Shown: one piece after another, positions 15,696-23,517 of the stretch | Numbering within the stretch: the first letter of the stretch is position 1 | Layout of the letters: every line of letters begins with the position of its first letter | Position numbers and translations under genes: made by a program | NCBI GenBank assembly: GCA_030426945.1 | Contig: JAUHXL010000014.1 | Location: 1 to 38,470 of the forward strand | Length of the DNA stretch: 38,470 nt | Source: a bacterium | Lineage (GTDB): Bacteria > Myxococcota_A > Bradymonadia > UBA7976 > UBA1532 | Reading direction: 5' to 3' | The notes under the pieces: generated by a model | The model's input: the letters and a program-made list of their open reading frames with translations, nothing else | What the model was told of the DNA's origin: nothing | The model's database searches: none

Positions 15696-15716
15696 GGGCG
15701 CGGCGCCTCCGCGCCC
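15696..15716 (+). other. GC-rich hairpin between the CpXC gene and the phosphoesterase gene
   Basis: GGGCGCGG (15696-15703) pairs perfectly with CCGCGCCC (15709-15716) around loop CGCCT. No T-run follows. It may modulate expression of the downstream gene, 13 bases before its ATG, or be a weak terminator. Confidence 0.35.
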
Positions 15717-15728
15717 TCTGCGAGGCAC

Positions 15729-16460
15729 ATGCGCATCGGCATCTTCTCCGACATCCACGCGAACCTCGAGGCGCTCGAGGCGGTGCTGCGGCTGTACGAC
15801 CGCCTCGATCTCGACTATCTGGCGTGTCTGGGGGACGTCGTCGGCTACGGCGCGCAGCCCGACGAGTGCTGCGACCTGGTCCGGCAGCACGCCGACGTGA
15901 CAGTGTTGGGCAACCACGACGCGGCCGTCTGCGGCCGCATGGACTACAGCTACTACCGAGCGGCCGCCCGCGAGGCGCTCGACTGGCACGCCAGCGTCCT
16001 GTCGGCCGACAACATGGCCTGGCTCGAGGGCTTGCCCTACCAGGCGACGCTGGCGGACCTGGCCTTCTGCCACGGCTCGCCGCTCGACCTCGAGGCCTTC
16101 GAGTACATCTTCGTGCTCGACCAGATGCGGGACGTGGTCGCCGCGCACGAGGCGCAGTCGGCGGTGACCTTCATCGGTCACTCACATCTCTGCAAGAGCT
16201 TCAGCTTCGACGGACATGACGCCGAGGAGGTGCTGAAGACACGCTTCTCGCTGGCGGCCGATCGAAAGTACATCGTGACCGTCGGCAGCGTCGGGCAGCC
16301 TCGGGACTACGACACCCGGGCGTGCTGTGGCGTCTTCGACACCGAGGCCCGGCGCTTCGAGTACCACCGGGTGCCCTACGACATCGAGTCCGCCGCGCGG
16401 AAGATCTTCGAGGCCGATCTCTCGGTCGCCTTCGGGAAGCGGCTCTTCCTCGGGGTCTGA
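15729..16460 (+). CDS. Calcineurin-like metallophosphoesterase
   Basis: 243 residues from ATG 15729 (GCGAGG upstream). It is a dinuclear-metal phosphoesterase of the YfcE/Metallophos_2 type. Motifs are DIHANLEAL (DxH), CLGDVVGYG (GDxxxYG), VLGNHDAAV (GNHD) and FIGHSHL (GHTH-like); all metal ligands are present, so it should be active. A late GSVGQPRD is typical of this subfamily. The protein is cytoplasmic, substrate unknown. It may be cotranscribed with the CpXC protein, from which a hairpin separates it. It converges on the PQQ-repeat gene 19 bases later. Confidence 0.88.
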   Translation: MRIGIFSDIHANLEALEAVLRLYDRLDLDYLACLGDVVGYGAQPDECCDLVRQHADVTVLGNHDAAVCGRMDYSYYRAAAREALDWHASVLSADNMAWLEGLPYQATLADLAFCHGSPLDLEAFEYIFVLDQMRDVVAAHEAQSAVTFIGHSHLCKSFSFDGHDAEEVLKTRFSLAADRKYIVTVGSVGQPRDYDTRACCGVFDTEARRFEYHRVPYDIESAARKIFEADLSVAFGKRLFLGV

Positions 16461-16479
16461 TCCGGCCGGGCCGGCTCGC

Positions 16480-18144
16480 TCACGCGACCAGGGCCAGGTG
16501 CCCGCCCAACCGATACGAGGCCACCGCGTCGTCCTCGGCGATGACCACGTCGCCCTCGGGCCAGACGCGCATCCAGCGCGGCACGAGCTCGCCGCAGTCG
16601 AGCGTGTGCACCACGCGGCCGTCGCGCGGGTCGAGGGCCCGCACCGCCGTGCCCGGGGACAGCAGCAAGCCGCGGCAGGCGACGATGGGCGCGTTGGTGC
16701 TCAGCGCGAGGTCGTCGTCATCCGGCGGCGCCGTCCACCGCAGGCGTCCGTCGCCGGGCGCGTGGGCGCGGACGCGGCCGTCGGTCTGCTTGAGGTAGAT
16801 CGCGTCGGGGCCCAGGGTCAGCCGAGGCGTTGGGCCGACGCCCCCGAGGGCCGCCCCCCACCGCAGGCGCCCGTCGCGCAGGTCGAACGCGCACAGCCGC
16901 GCGCCGAGCCCCTCGTCGACCACGAAGTAGGCGGCCTCGTCGTCGGCGGCGGTGGCCGCCGCGGCGCCGTCGAGGGGCCGCGACCACCGCCGGGACCCGC
17001 TGTCGGGATCGAGCAGCAGCGCGTTGTCCGTCAGCGCGCCGCTGTCGTGACGCACCACGAGCAGGCCCTGGGCGGTCGGCTGCGGCGGGCCGGCGGGCTC
17101 GCCGTCGAGCGGGGCACGGAAGCGCGGGCGGCCGTCGCGGGCGGCCAGGCCGTGCACGAAGCCGTCCTCGCCGGTCAGCCAGATCCGGGGCCCCGCCGCG
17201 ACACAGCCGAGGATCGCGCCGTGGAAGGCGGCGAAATGCCACCGGGCGCGACCGTGCCGGGCGTCGAGGGCGCGCACCCGGTGGTCGTGGCCGACGAGCA
17301 GCACGCGCTCGCCGGCCTCGACGACCCGATGCAGCCCAGCCGGGGGCAGCGGCGCCCGCCAGCGCACGGCCCCGGTCGCCGGCGCGTAGGCCACGAGCCC
17401 GTCGTCGGCCGCGAGGGCGAACCCGGCCGGCGCGGGGGCGGGGCGCAGGTCCGGTCGCCGCCAGCGGGTGTCGCCGGTGCGCCGGTCGAGCGCGCGCAGA
17501 CCCTCCGCGTCGTGGACCAAGAGCAGATCGCCGGTCTGGCGGATGGCCTGCAGCCCCGGGGCTTCGCGGCGCCACGCCCGTCGGTAGGCCAGGTGGCGCA
17601 GGGCGGCGACCGGCAGGGGCTCGACGGGCGGGGGCCGCTGGGCCGACGGGTCCGCCGGGGTCGCGAGGGGCGCGTCGTCGAGGACGACGTGCCCCGCGTC
17701 GAGGGCCGCGGCCCAGGCCTGCAGACGGGCGGCGCGCCGGCGCACCGGCCCGCCGACGCCCACCCGCGCGAGCCAGGCGCTGATCGCCTCGGCCACCTGG
17801 CTCAGCGTCGCCGTCACCTCGGGCTGCACCGGGTGGCCCGCGCGATCGACGATGGCCAGCGCCCAGGTCGAGCCGCTGCGGTGCGTCCGCACCGCGCGTC
17901 GACCCCGCGCGTCGAGCGCGAAGCGCGGGGGCGGGCTCGCGTGGCCGTGATGCTCGAGCACCGCCTGCAGCCCCGCGACCAGCCGTCGGCGCAGGCGCGC
18001 GAGGGGCAGGGGATCGGTCTCGACGCGGGTCGGCCCCAAGCGGGCGAGCAGGATCACCGTCGATGGGTCCGCGTCGGCCCGTCGGAGGCCGAGGCCCAGG
18101 GGCCCCGCGGCCGGCGGATCGAAGGCTGGGGGCGGCGTCTCCAC
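16480..18144 (-). CDS. PQQ-like beta-propeller protein
   Basis: 554 residues from GTG 18144, chosen because the Arg/Pro-rich stretch before it is compositionally poor and the next start would cut the N-terminal domain. Residues 1-190 form an unrecognised domain. From about residue 200 there are repeated blades of the PQQ_2/BamB type: LRALDRRTGDTRWRRP, VAYAPATGAVRWRAPL, VRALDARHGRARWHFA, VHGLAARDGRPRFRAP, LLDPDSGSRRWSRPL, CAFDLRDGRLRWG, VRAHAPGDGRLRWTAP. That gives about seven to eight blades of one propeller. No signal peptide or lipobox is visible, so the location is uncertain. It may bind partner proteins, and catalysis is not indicated. Confidence 0.82.
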   Translation of the reverse strand: METPPPAFDPPAAGPLGLGLRRADADPSTVILLARLGPTRVETDPLPLARLRRRLVAGLQAVLEHHGHASPPPRFALDARGRRAVRTHRSGSTWALAIVDRAGHPVQPEVTATLSQVAEAISAWLARVGVGGPVRRRAARLQAWAAALDAGHVVLDDAPLATPADPSAQRPPPVEPLPVAALRHLAYRRAWRREAPGLQAIRQTGDLLLVHDAEGLRALDRRTGDTRWRRPDLRPAPAPAGFALAADDGLVAYAPATGAVRWRAPLPPAGLHRVVEAGERVLLVGHDHRVRALDARHGRARWHFAAFHGAILGCVAAGPRIWLTGEDGFVHGLAARDGRPRFRAPLDGEPAGPPQPTAQGLLVVRHDSGALTDNALLLDPDSGSRRWSRPLDGAAAATAADDEAAYFVVDEGLGARLCAFDLRDGRLRWGAALGGVGPTPRLTLGPDAIYLKQTDGRVRAHAPGDGRLRWTAPPDDDDLALSTNAPIVACRGLLLSPGTAVRALDPRDGRVVHTLDCGELVPRWMRVWPEGDVVIAEDDAVASYRLGGHLALVA

Positions 18145-18497
18145 CGGCGCATCGTCGCACGTTCCGCGGCTGGGCGCGCCCCTCGCGATCCGCCGCGGCG
18201 CGCGATGGGGCCCCGGGCGGCGGGGGTGGCGCGGTCGAGTGGGTTCACCGCGGGGCCGGCAGGACGGTCGCATCATCCGCGCTCATCGGATCTGCCGTCA
18301 GAGGGCTCGAGGACACCCACTCGGCTCCGCCGCGCTGCTGAAGACCGTCCGCCACCGGCCCGGCGCGTCGCGCCTGCGCCGCGGTTCGACGCTCGGCCCG
18401 ACGCGCGGGCCCGGCCGAGAGCGGAGGGCCGATGGCGGACACGCGGTCGGTGCCCACCCCCCAGGGCGCGTGAGCGGACGCGGGGGGGCCTCGCAAG
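18145..18497. other. Divergent intergenic region without recognised gene
   Basis: This stretch, upstream of both the PQQ-repeat gene and the HARE-HTH gene, reads in all frames as low-complexity Arg/Pro/Ala. I see no tRNA, repeat or riboswitch in it. It ends at a promoter (18498-18526) for the HARE-HTH gene. Confidence 0.4.
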
Positions 18498-18526
18498 TTG
18501 CCCGGCCTCGCGCGCGTCGATAGGCT
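18498..18526 (+). promoter_or_regulatory. Promoter for the HARE-HTH/Mrr-like gene
   Basis: TTGCCC (18498-18503), 17-base spacer, TAGGCT (18521-18526). The leader of about 30 bases carries GCGAGGA a few bases before ATG 18564. Confidence 0.5.
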
Positions 18527-18563
18527 GGCGCGGATCGACCACCCGAGATTGGCGCGAGGACCG

Positions 18564-20273
18564 ATGACCACCACCACTGCCGGCCTGGGCGAGGTCGCGC
18601 GGCGCGTCCTGCGGGAGGCGGGGCGGCCGCTGAACCTGCGGCGCATCTTGCGGGCCGCCGTTGACGCCGACCTGCTGTCCGATCCGTCGACCGACGTCGA
18701 CGCGCTGCGCGCCGCCCTGCTCGGCACGCCCGACGTGCGCGAGGTGCGGCGCGGCATCTTCGCCCTCGGCGAGGCGGAGGAGGCGGCCTCGGCCGACGAG
18801 GACGCGTCCGACGACGAGGATCGCGGTGGCCGCCGTCGTCGCCGGCGTCCCCGCGCCATCGACATGGCCGGTGCGGCTCCGGCCGCGCCCACCAGCGTCG
18901 AGGACGCCGCGGAGCTGCTCGACTCGGTCGACCGCGCGGCCCTGCGCCGGCGGCTGTGGGAGAAGGTCAAGGCCACCGCCGAGGCGGTGGTCGGGCAGTC
19001 GAGCGCCGACGACGGGGACGACGAGGGCGAGGACGCCTTCGCCGAGGGCGCCAGCGAGGACGCCGTCGAGGCGCCGCGGCGGCGCGGCCGGCGCCGCCGC
19101 CGCGGGCGGGACGAGCCGCGGCAGAGGCCCGACGCGCACGGGGACCTCGACGCCGAGGAGCCCGAGGACGAAGGGGAGGCGGGGGACGAGGAGGCGCTCG
19201 AGGCCGACGCCCCCGCGCCGGTCGACCCCCCGGAGGAGGAGGCGGCGGCCGAGGCGCCCCCCGCGCGCACGCGCATCGCCGACCGGCTGCGTCGGCGCCG
19301 CCGCAGCGGCTCGGGCGAGGGCGAGGCCCCCTCGTCTCCCGCGCCGTCGCCCACGGAGCCCCAACCGGCGCCGGCCCCGGTGGTCGAGGACGATCCCAAG
19401 GTCGCCTTGCGGCGGAGGCTGGCCGCCCGGCGGGCCGAGACCGGGGAGCCGCCGCCCTACGCCGAGCGCCGCGCCGATCCCGATCCCCAGCCCGCCGCCG
19501 AGGAGCGCCGCGCGCCGGTGCTGCCGGCCGTGCGCGCCACCGACGCGCTGGTGCGGGCGGCGCACGAGGCGCTCGAGCGGCACGGCTGCCCGCTGCACAT
19601 CGACGCGCTGACCGAGGCGGTGGCCCAGGCCGAGGATCAGCCGCCGACGGGGCTGCGCGCGGCCCTCTTGGCCGAGAACGCGCGCCGGCAGGCCGCGGGT
19701 CTGCGGCCCCCCTTCGTGGTGCAGTACGCCGGCGAGGTGGCCCTGACGCGCTGGGGTCTGTCCGATCGCTACCTGACGCTGGAGCGATCCATCGAGGCCG
19801 CGCTCGCCGAGCTGCGCGAGCTGGTGCAGCGGGATCTGCTGGCGCGCATGGCCGAGCTGTCGGACGTCGCGTTCGAGCAGGTGGTCGTGATGCTGCTCGA
19901 GCAGCTCGGTCACCGGGACGTCGAGGTCGTGCACCGGCAGAGCGGGGGCACCGTGGCGCTGACGGTCACCGAGCCCTCGGGCGGTCGGCTGGCCGTCGTC
20001 GCGCGCCAGGCGTGGAGCAACATCGGCCCCGACACGGTGCGTCGGCTGCGGGGCAGCCTGGCGCACTTCGGCGCCGACGCCGGTCTGGTGATGACGCTCG
20101 GCGCCTTCACCCCGGAGGCGCACGAGGCCGCCGGGGGTGGCGCGCAGGCGGTCGTGCGCCTGATGGACGGCGCCCGCCTGGCCGCGCTGCTCTTCGAGCA
20201 CGAAGTGGGCCTGCGCGGGCACGCGCCCCGCATGCGCTTCGTCGACGTGCCCTTCTTCGAGAGCCTCGGTTGA
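18564..20273 (+). CDS. HARE-HTH protein with inactive Mrr-like domain
   Basis: 569 residues. Residues about 5-70 are a HARE-HTH (the winged helix of RNA polymerase delta, ASXL and restriction enzymes). Residues about 75-320 are disordered with alternating acidic blocks and poly-Arg patches. A second HARE-like region is at about 322-410 (HGCPLHIDALTEAV...FVVQYAGEVALTRWGL). The C-terminus, about 436-569, has the outline of the Mrr restriction-endonuclease fold: FEQVVVMLLEQLGHRDVEV, the core strands, MTLGAFTPEAHEAA and LMDGARLAALLFEHEVGL. The catalytic Asp of the usual GGID motif is absent (SGGTVALTV), and the QxK motif is changed to RQAW, so nuclease activity is unlikely. A DNA-binding or transcription role is inferred. 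Confidence 0.8.
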   Translation: MTTTTAGLGEVARRVLREAGRPLNLRRILRAAVDADLLSDPSTDVDALRAALLGTPDVREVRRGIFALGEAEEAASADEDASDDEDRGGRRRRRRPRAIDMAGAAPAAPTSVEDAAELLDSVDRAALRRRLWEKVKATAEAVVGQSSADDGDDEGEDAFAEGASEDAVEAPRRRGRRRRRGRDEPRQRPDAHGDLDAEEPEDEGEAGDEEALEADAPAPVDPPEEEAAAEAPPARTRIADRLRRRRRSGSGEGEAPSSPAPSPTEPQPAPAPVVEDDPKVALRRRLAARRAETGEPPPYAERRADPDPQPAAEERRAPVLPAVRATDALVRAAHEALERHGCPLHIDALTEAVAQAEDQPPTGLRAALLAENARRQAAGLRPPFVVQYAGEVALTRWGLSDRYLTLERSIEAALAELRELVQRDLLARMAELSDVAFEQVVVMLLEQLGHRDVEVVHRQSGGTVALTVTEPSGGRLAVVARQAWSNIGPDTVRRLRGSLAHFGADAGLVMTLGAFTPEAHEAAGGGAQAVVRLMDGARLAALLFEHEVGLRGHAPRMRFVDVPFFESLG

Positions 20274-20471
20274 GCGGGTGTTCCCCTGCCGCGCACCCGC
20301 TGCGCGGCCCCTTGCCCGGCCGCGCCGCCCGCGCCTCGGCCGGGCCGTCCGTGACGGGCCCCGAAGACGCCTTCGGCGGGCCTCGGTCAGCGCCGGCGGC
20401 TCGTGACGGACGCCGGGCGCCCGAGGTCAGGGGCAAGCGCCCCAGGGCGGACCGGCCGCGCGAAGGTCGCC

Positions 20472-23072
20472 ATGTGGCGCGCGCTGCTCGCCCGTAAGGC
20501 GGCCCTGCTGGGTCTGGCCCTGGCCGTGGGCGCCGGGCTGACGGCCTGGCGGGCGGGACGGACGCCCCCCGACGGCTTCGCGCGGGCGCCCACCGAGGGG
20601 GAGGCCTTCGGCCCGGACGCCGTGCGCAACGTGGCGGCGCTGCTGCGGGATCGTCACGGCGTCGACCTGCGGGACGAGGATCTTCGGCTGATGCCGGCGG
20701 CGCACGGACCCCTCGGGGTGGGGGCGCAGGCGGTGGCCTTCTACGCGGCCTCGCCCGACGACGCCCCCCACCGCGACCTGTTCGCCGTGCGCCTGCGCCT
20801 CTCGTCGGTGGGCATCCCCGTGGCGGTGAGCGCGCCGACCAACCTGACCCGAACGCCGGCGGGCGACGAGCAGCTGCTCGACGCGGCCGAGGGCCGCGTG
20901 CTCTACGGCACGCGCGTCGGGCGCCGGTTTCAGGGCGTGGTGCTGCTCGACTTCGGCCGGAGCTGGCTGCCGCCCGACGCCGGGCGGGCGACGCGCTTCG
21001 TCGCGGCCCTGGCCGCCCGCCAGGCCTTCGGCACCTGGGACGGCCCCGCTCGCACCGATCTGGTGCTGGCCCAGCCGTCGAAGGCGCTCACCGGGCGGCT
21101 GACGCCCGACGGTCTCGCGCTGGAGCTCGACGACGGCGCCGCGCTGGTCGCGAATCCGGACACCGGGACGGTGCGGCCCGACGGCGCCGCGCAGGTGCAG
21201 CGCGGCGCGCCCCCTCAGCAGGAGGTGTTCGGCCTGCTGGCCGATACGCTGCGCCAGTCGGCGGTGGTCGGCGTGGCGCGGGTGATGGCGGTCGAGGAGG
21301 TGCTGTTCCGGGCGGCGGACTGGCTGCGCCGGCAGCGGCACCGCCTCTTCCCCACCGCGGCCGACCGGCTGCCCGTCGCCACCCACGTCGACGCCCCGGA
21401 GGCCGCGGGCTGGCCCCCGCCCGATCTGCCGCTCGGCGGCTCGAAGGGCCTGCCGGGCGAGGGCCGCTGGGTGCCGGTGGCCGCCTTCGCGGGCGAAGAG
21501 GATCCCCCGGCGCGGCGCAGCTTCCTGCGCGTCGATCCCGACCGGCCCTACGTGCGGACGCACCTGTTCGCCTTCGACATGACCCGGCTCGGCCTGCACT
21601 TCGTCGCCGGCACCCGGCACCCGCGCTCGACCACCGGCGCGCGGGGCAGCGGGCGGGTGGCGGACGCCCACCGGGGGCGGCTGGTGGCGGCCTTCAACGG
21701 GGGCTTCAAGACCGAGCACGGCGCCTTCGGCACCATCGAGGCGGGCCGGGTGCTGGTCGATCCGGTGCCCGGCCTCGGGACCGTGGCGGTGGACGCCGAG
21801 GGGCGCGCCGGCTTCGGCCTGTGGGACACCGCGGCCCTGCACGCGCCTTGGGTGAGCCTGCGCCAGAACCTGCCCCCGCTGATCGCCGACGGCGTGGTGA
21901 ACCCCACCCGCGCGCGCCACTGGGGCGAGCTGGTCGCCGAGCTCGACGAGGCGCAGACGCCGCGGTCGGCGGTGGGCGTGACCGGTGACGGGGTGTTGAT
22001 CTACGCCTGGTCGACGGCCACGAGCGCCGAGCGGCTGGGTGAGGCGATGAAGCGCGCGGGCGTGCGGTTCGCCCTGCACCTGGACATGAACCCCGGCCAC
22101 ACGGGCGTCGAGTTCTACCGTCCGGATGGGCAGGGGGGGCTCGCCGGGCAGGCCGGCGCGGCCGCCATGGACTATCGGCGGGGACGCTGGCTGGGGACCG
22201 ACGCGCGCGACTTCTTCTACCTGGTGCGGGCCGCCGACATGCCCGCGGCCCTGGCGACGCGGACCTCCGCGTGGGCGCCGGGCGAGGGGATCTGGCAGCC
22301 CGTGGCCGAGACCGAGGGCGTGCCGACCGTGGCGCGCACCTTCCTGACGGCGGCGCGCACGGGGGGGCGCGGGCAGGTGCGGCTGACGCTGCTGGACGGG
22401 GATCGGCTGCGGCCGCACGTCGTGCCCGGCCTGGCCGAGCCGCGGCCGGTGACCGGGGTGCCGGTGGCGGAGGTCGGGCTCGATGGGCCGCCCGTCGCGT
22501 GGATGGAGATCGGGCTGCGCGCCGCGCGATCACCCTACGGCATGGTCGCCGCGCGGCGCACCTGGCGGCCGGCGCAGCCGGGCATCGCCAGCTTCGCGGT
22601 GGATGACGCGGGCGCGGCCTGGATCGGGCGGCTGGGGGAGGGCGCCCTCTCGGCCCTCGACGGCTGGTCGGTGGTGGTGCAGGGCCCGGCCCTGATCGAG
22701 GACGGGCGGACGGCCGAGGGCGCCCGCGGTCGCTCGGGCATGCCCGCGGTGGGGCTGGGCCGGACGCCGACGGGCGCGCTGGTGCTGGCGTCGGCGCCGG
22801 ACGGCGATCGGGCGGCGCTGGCGCGGGCCCTGACGCTCGCCGGCGCCCGCGACGCGCTGCTCCTGGGCGAGCAGGGCACCGCGACCACGGGCACGCTGCG
22901 GCGCTTCATTCGTCGGGGTGATCGCTTCTTCATGGTCGACGGTCCGGCCGGGGTGCCGAAGCCGGCCGTCTTCGCCGCGGGGGCGGGGAGCGCGCTGGTG
23001 TGGACGGCGAGGCGCGCCGAGGCGGGGGCGCGGGTGCTCGAGACCTTCGGCCGGGCCCCGGCCGTGCGCTGA
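20472..23072 (+). CDS. Phosphodiester glycosidase (NAGPA)-like protein, duplicated domain
   Basis: 866 residues from ATG 20472 (GAAGG just upstream). The N-terminus is an uncleaved signal anchor (WRALLARKAALLGLALAVG). Residues about 40-300 are an unrecognised domain. Residues about 330-600 are a NAGPA/phosphodiester-glycosidase domain: FNGGFKTEHGAFG, a RSAVGVTGDGVL segment and FALHLDMNPGHTGVEFY. Residues about 604-866 repeat the same order (GEGIWQPVA, FAVDDAGAAWIG, VVVQGPALIEDG, ALLLGEQGTATTG) but lack the NGGF and DMNPG motifs, so this half looks inactive. The protein should act on extracytoplasmic glycosidic phosphodiesters, for example in cell wall or polysaccharide turnover. The substrate is unknown. 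Confidence 0.8.
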   Translation: MWRALLARKAALLGLALAVGAGLTAWRAGRTPPDGFARAPTEGEAFGPDAVRNVAALLRDRHGVDLRDEDLRLMPAAHGPLGVGAQAVAFYAASPDDAPHRDLFAVRLRLSSVGIPVAVSAPTNLTRTPAGDEQLLDAAEGRVLYGTRVGRRFQGVVLLDFGRSWLPPDAGRATRFVAALAARQAFGTWDGPARTDLVLAQPSKALTGRLTPDGLALELDDGAALVANPDTGTVRPDGAAQVQRGAPPQQEVFGLLADTLRQSAVVGVARVMAVEEVLFRAADWLRRQRHRLFPTAADRLPVATHVDAPEAAGWPPPDLPLGGSKGLPGEGRWVPVAAFAGEEDPPARRSFLRVDPDRPYVRTHLFAFDMTRLGLHFVAGTRHPRSTTGARGSGRVADAHRGRLVAAFNGGFKTEHGAFGTIEAGRVLVDPVPGLGTVAVDAEGRAGFGLWDTAALHAPWVSLRQNLPPLIADGVVNPTRARHWGELVAELDEAQTPRSAVGVTGDGVLIYAWSTATSAERLGEAMKRAGVRFALHLDMNPGHTGVEFYRPDGQGGLAGQAGAAAMDYRRGRWLGTDARDFFYLVRAADMPAALATRTSAWAPGEGIWQPVAETEGVPTVARTFLTAARTGGRGQVRLTLLDGDRLRPHVVPGLAEPRPVTGVPVAEVGLDGPPVAWMEIGLRAARSPYGMVAARRTWRPAQPGIASFAVDDAGAAWIGRLGEGALSALDGWSVVVQGPALIEDGRTAEGARGRSGMPAVGLGRTPTGALVLASAPDGDRAALARALTLAGARDALLLGEQGTATTGTLRRFIRRGDRFFMVDGPAGVPKPAVFAAGAGSALVWTARRAEAGARVLETFGRAPAVR

Positions 23073-23093
23073 ACGAGCGGGCGTACTTAGTAG

Positions 23094-23122
23094 TTGAGTG
23101 TGCGAGATGTAGGTGTTAGCCT
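23094..23122 (+). promoter_or_regulatory. Promoter for the small secreted protein gene
   Basis: TTGAGT (23094-23099), 17-base spacer, TAGCCT (23117-23122). The -10 lies inside the inverted repeat at 23106-23127. The region is AT-richer than its surroundings. Confidence 0.55.
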
Positions 23123-23127
23123 ACATC
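23106..23127. promoter_or_regulatory. Perfect inverted repeat covering the -10, operator candidate
   Basis: GATGTAGG (23106-23113) and CCTACATC (23120-23127) form a perfect 8-bp inverted repeat with spacer TGTTAG. It covers the -10 hexamer, so a dimeric repressor bound here would block transcription. No regulator gene for it is identifiable in the window. Confidence 0.5.
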
Positions 23128-23150
23128 CGTCGCTCACCTGGGAGGTCCCC

Positions 23151-23393
23151 ATGCGCACCGTGCTCGCCCTCGCCCTCGCCGCCGCCTTCGTCACCACCCC
23201 GGCGCTGGCCGACGACGACCTGCAGGATCTCGACGCGGCGGTGCAGGCCTTGCCGCTGCCCTCGCTGCAGAGCCGCCTGCGTCAGCGCGCCCAGGCTCAC
23301 GAGTCGGTCCGCCGCATGGTGGCCTTCTTCGGCTTCGGGGATCGCGCCGCGCGCCCCGCCGAGCGCGCGCACCTGGCCCGCAACGACCGATGA
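23151..23393 (+). CDS. Small secreted protein, unknown function
   Basis: 80 residues from ATG 23151, with a strong ribosome site GGGAGGT at 23141-23147. Signal peptide MRTVLALALAAAFVTTPALA, cleaved before DDD. The mature 60 residues are helical and charged (LQSRLRQRAQAHESVRRMVAF), without Cys. The family is not recognised. Its own promoter carries a perfect inverted repeat over the -10, so it may be regulated individually. An upstream start at 23094 is unlikely because it coincides with the -35 element. Confidence 0.65.
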   Translation: MRTVLALALAAAFVTTPALADDDLQDLDAAVQALPLPSLQSRLRQRAQAHESVRRMVAFFGFGDRAARPAERAHLARNDR

Positions 23394-23482
23394 CGCGCGG
23401 CGGGGCGTGATCCGAGCGCGCCCGTCCGCGCCTCCGCGGCGCGCGCAGGGCCCCCTCGGGCCGAGACCCGTCGCCGGCCCCC

Positions 23483-23511
23483 TTTTGGGCGCCGCGTGGT
23501 TGTGGTAGACG
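23483..23511 (+). promoter_or_regulatory. Promoter candidate for yicC, leaderless geometry
   Basis: TTTTGG (23483-23488), 17-base spacer, TAGACG (23506-23511), then 6 bases to ATG 23518 with no ribosome binding site. Weak match to consensus. Confidence 0.3.
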
Positions 23512-23517
23512 CCCGCC

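Noticed and set aside
12995-15754. 919-codon minus-strand open frame opposite the CpXC-domain gene
   Set aside because: Antisense shadow of the GC-biased third codon positions; no start signal or motif.
18145-18563. Hidden small gene in the 419-base divergent gap
   Set aside because: All frames give Arg/Pro-rich low-complexity peptides, with no convincing ribosome site except that of the gene at 18564.
16327-18567. 746-codon plus-strand open frame opposite the PQQ-repeat gene
   Set aside because: Low-complexity translation; the minus strand shows clear propeller blades.
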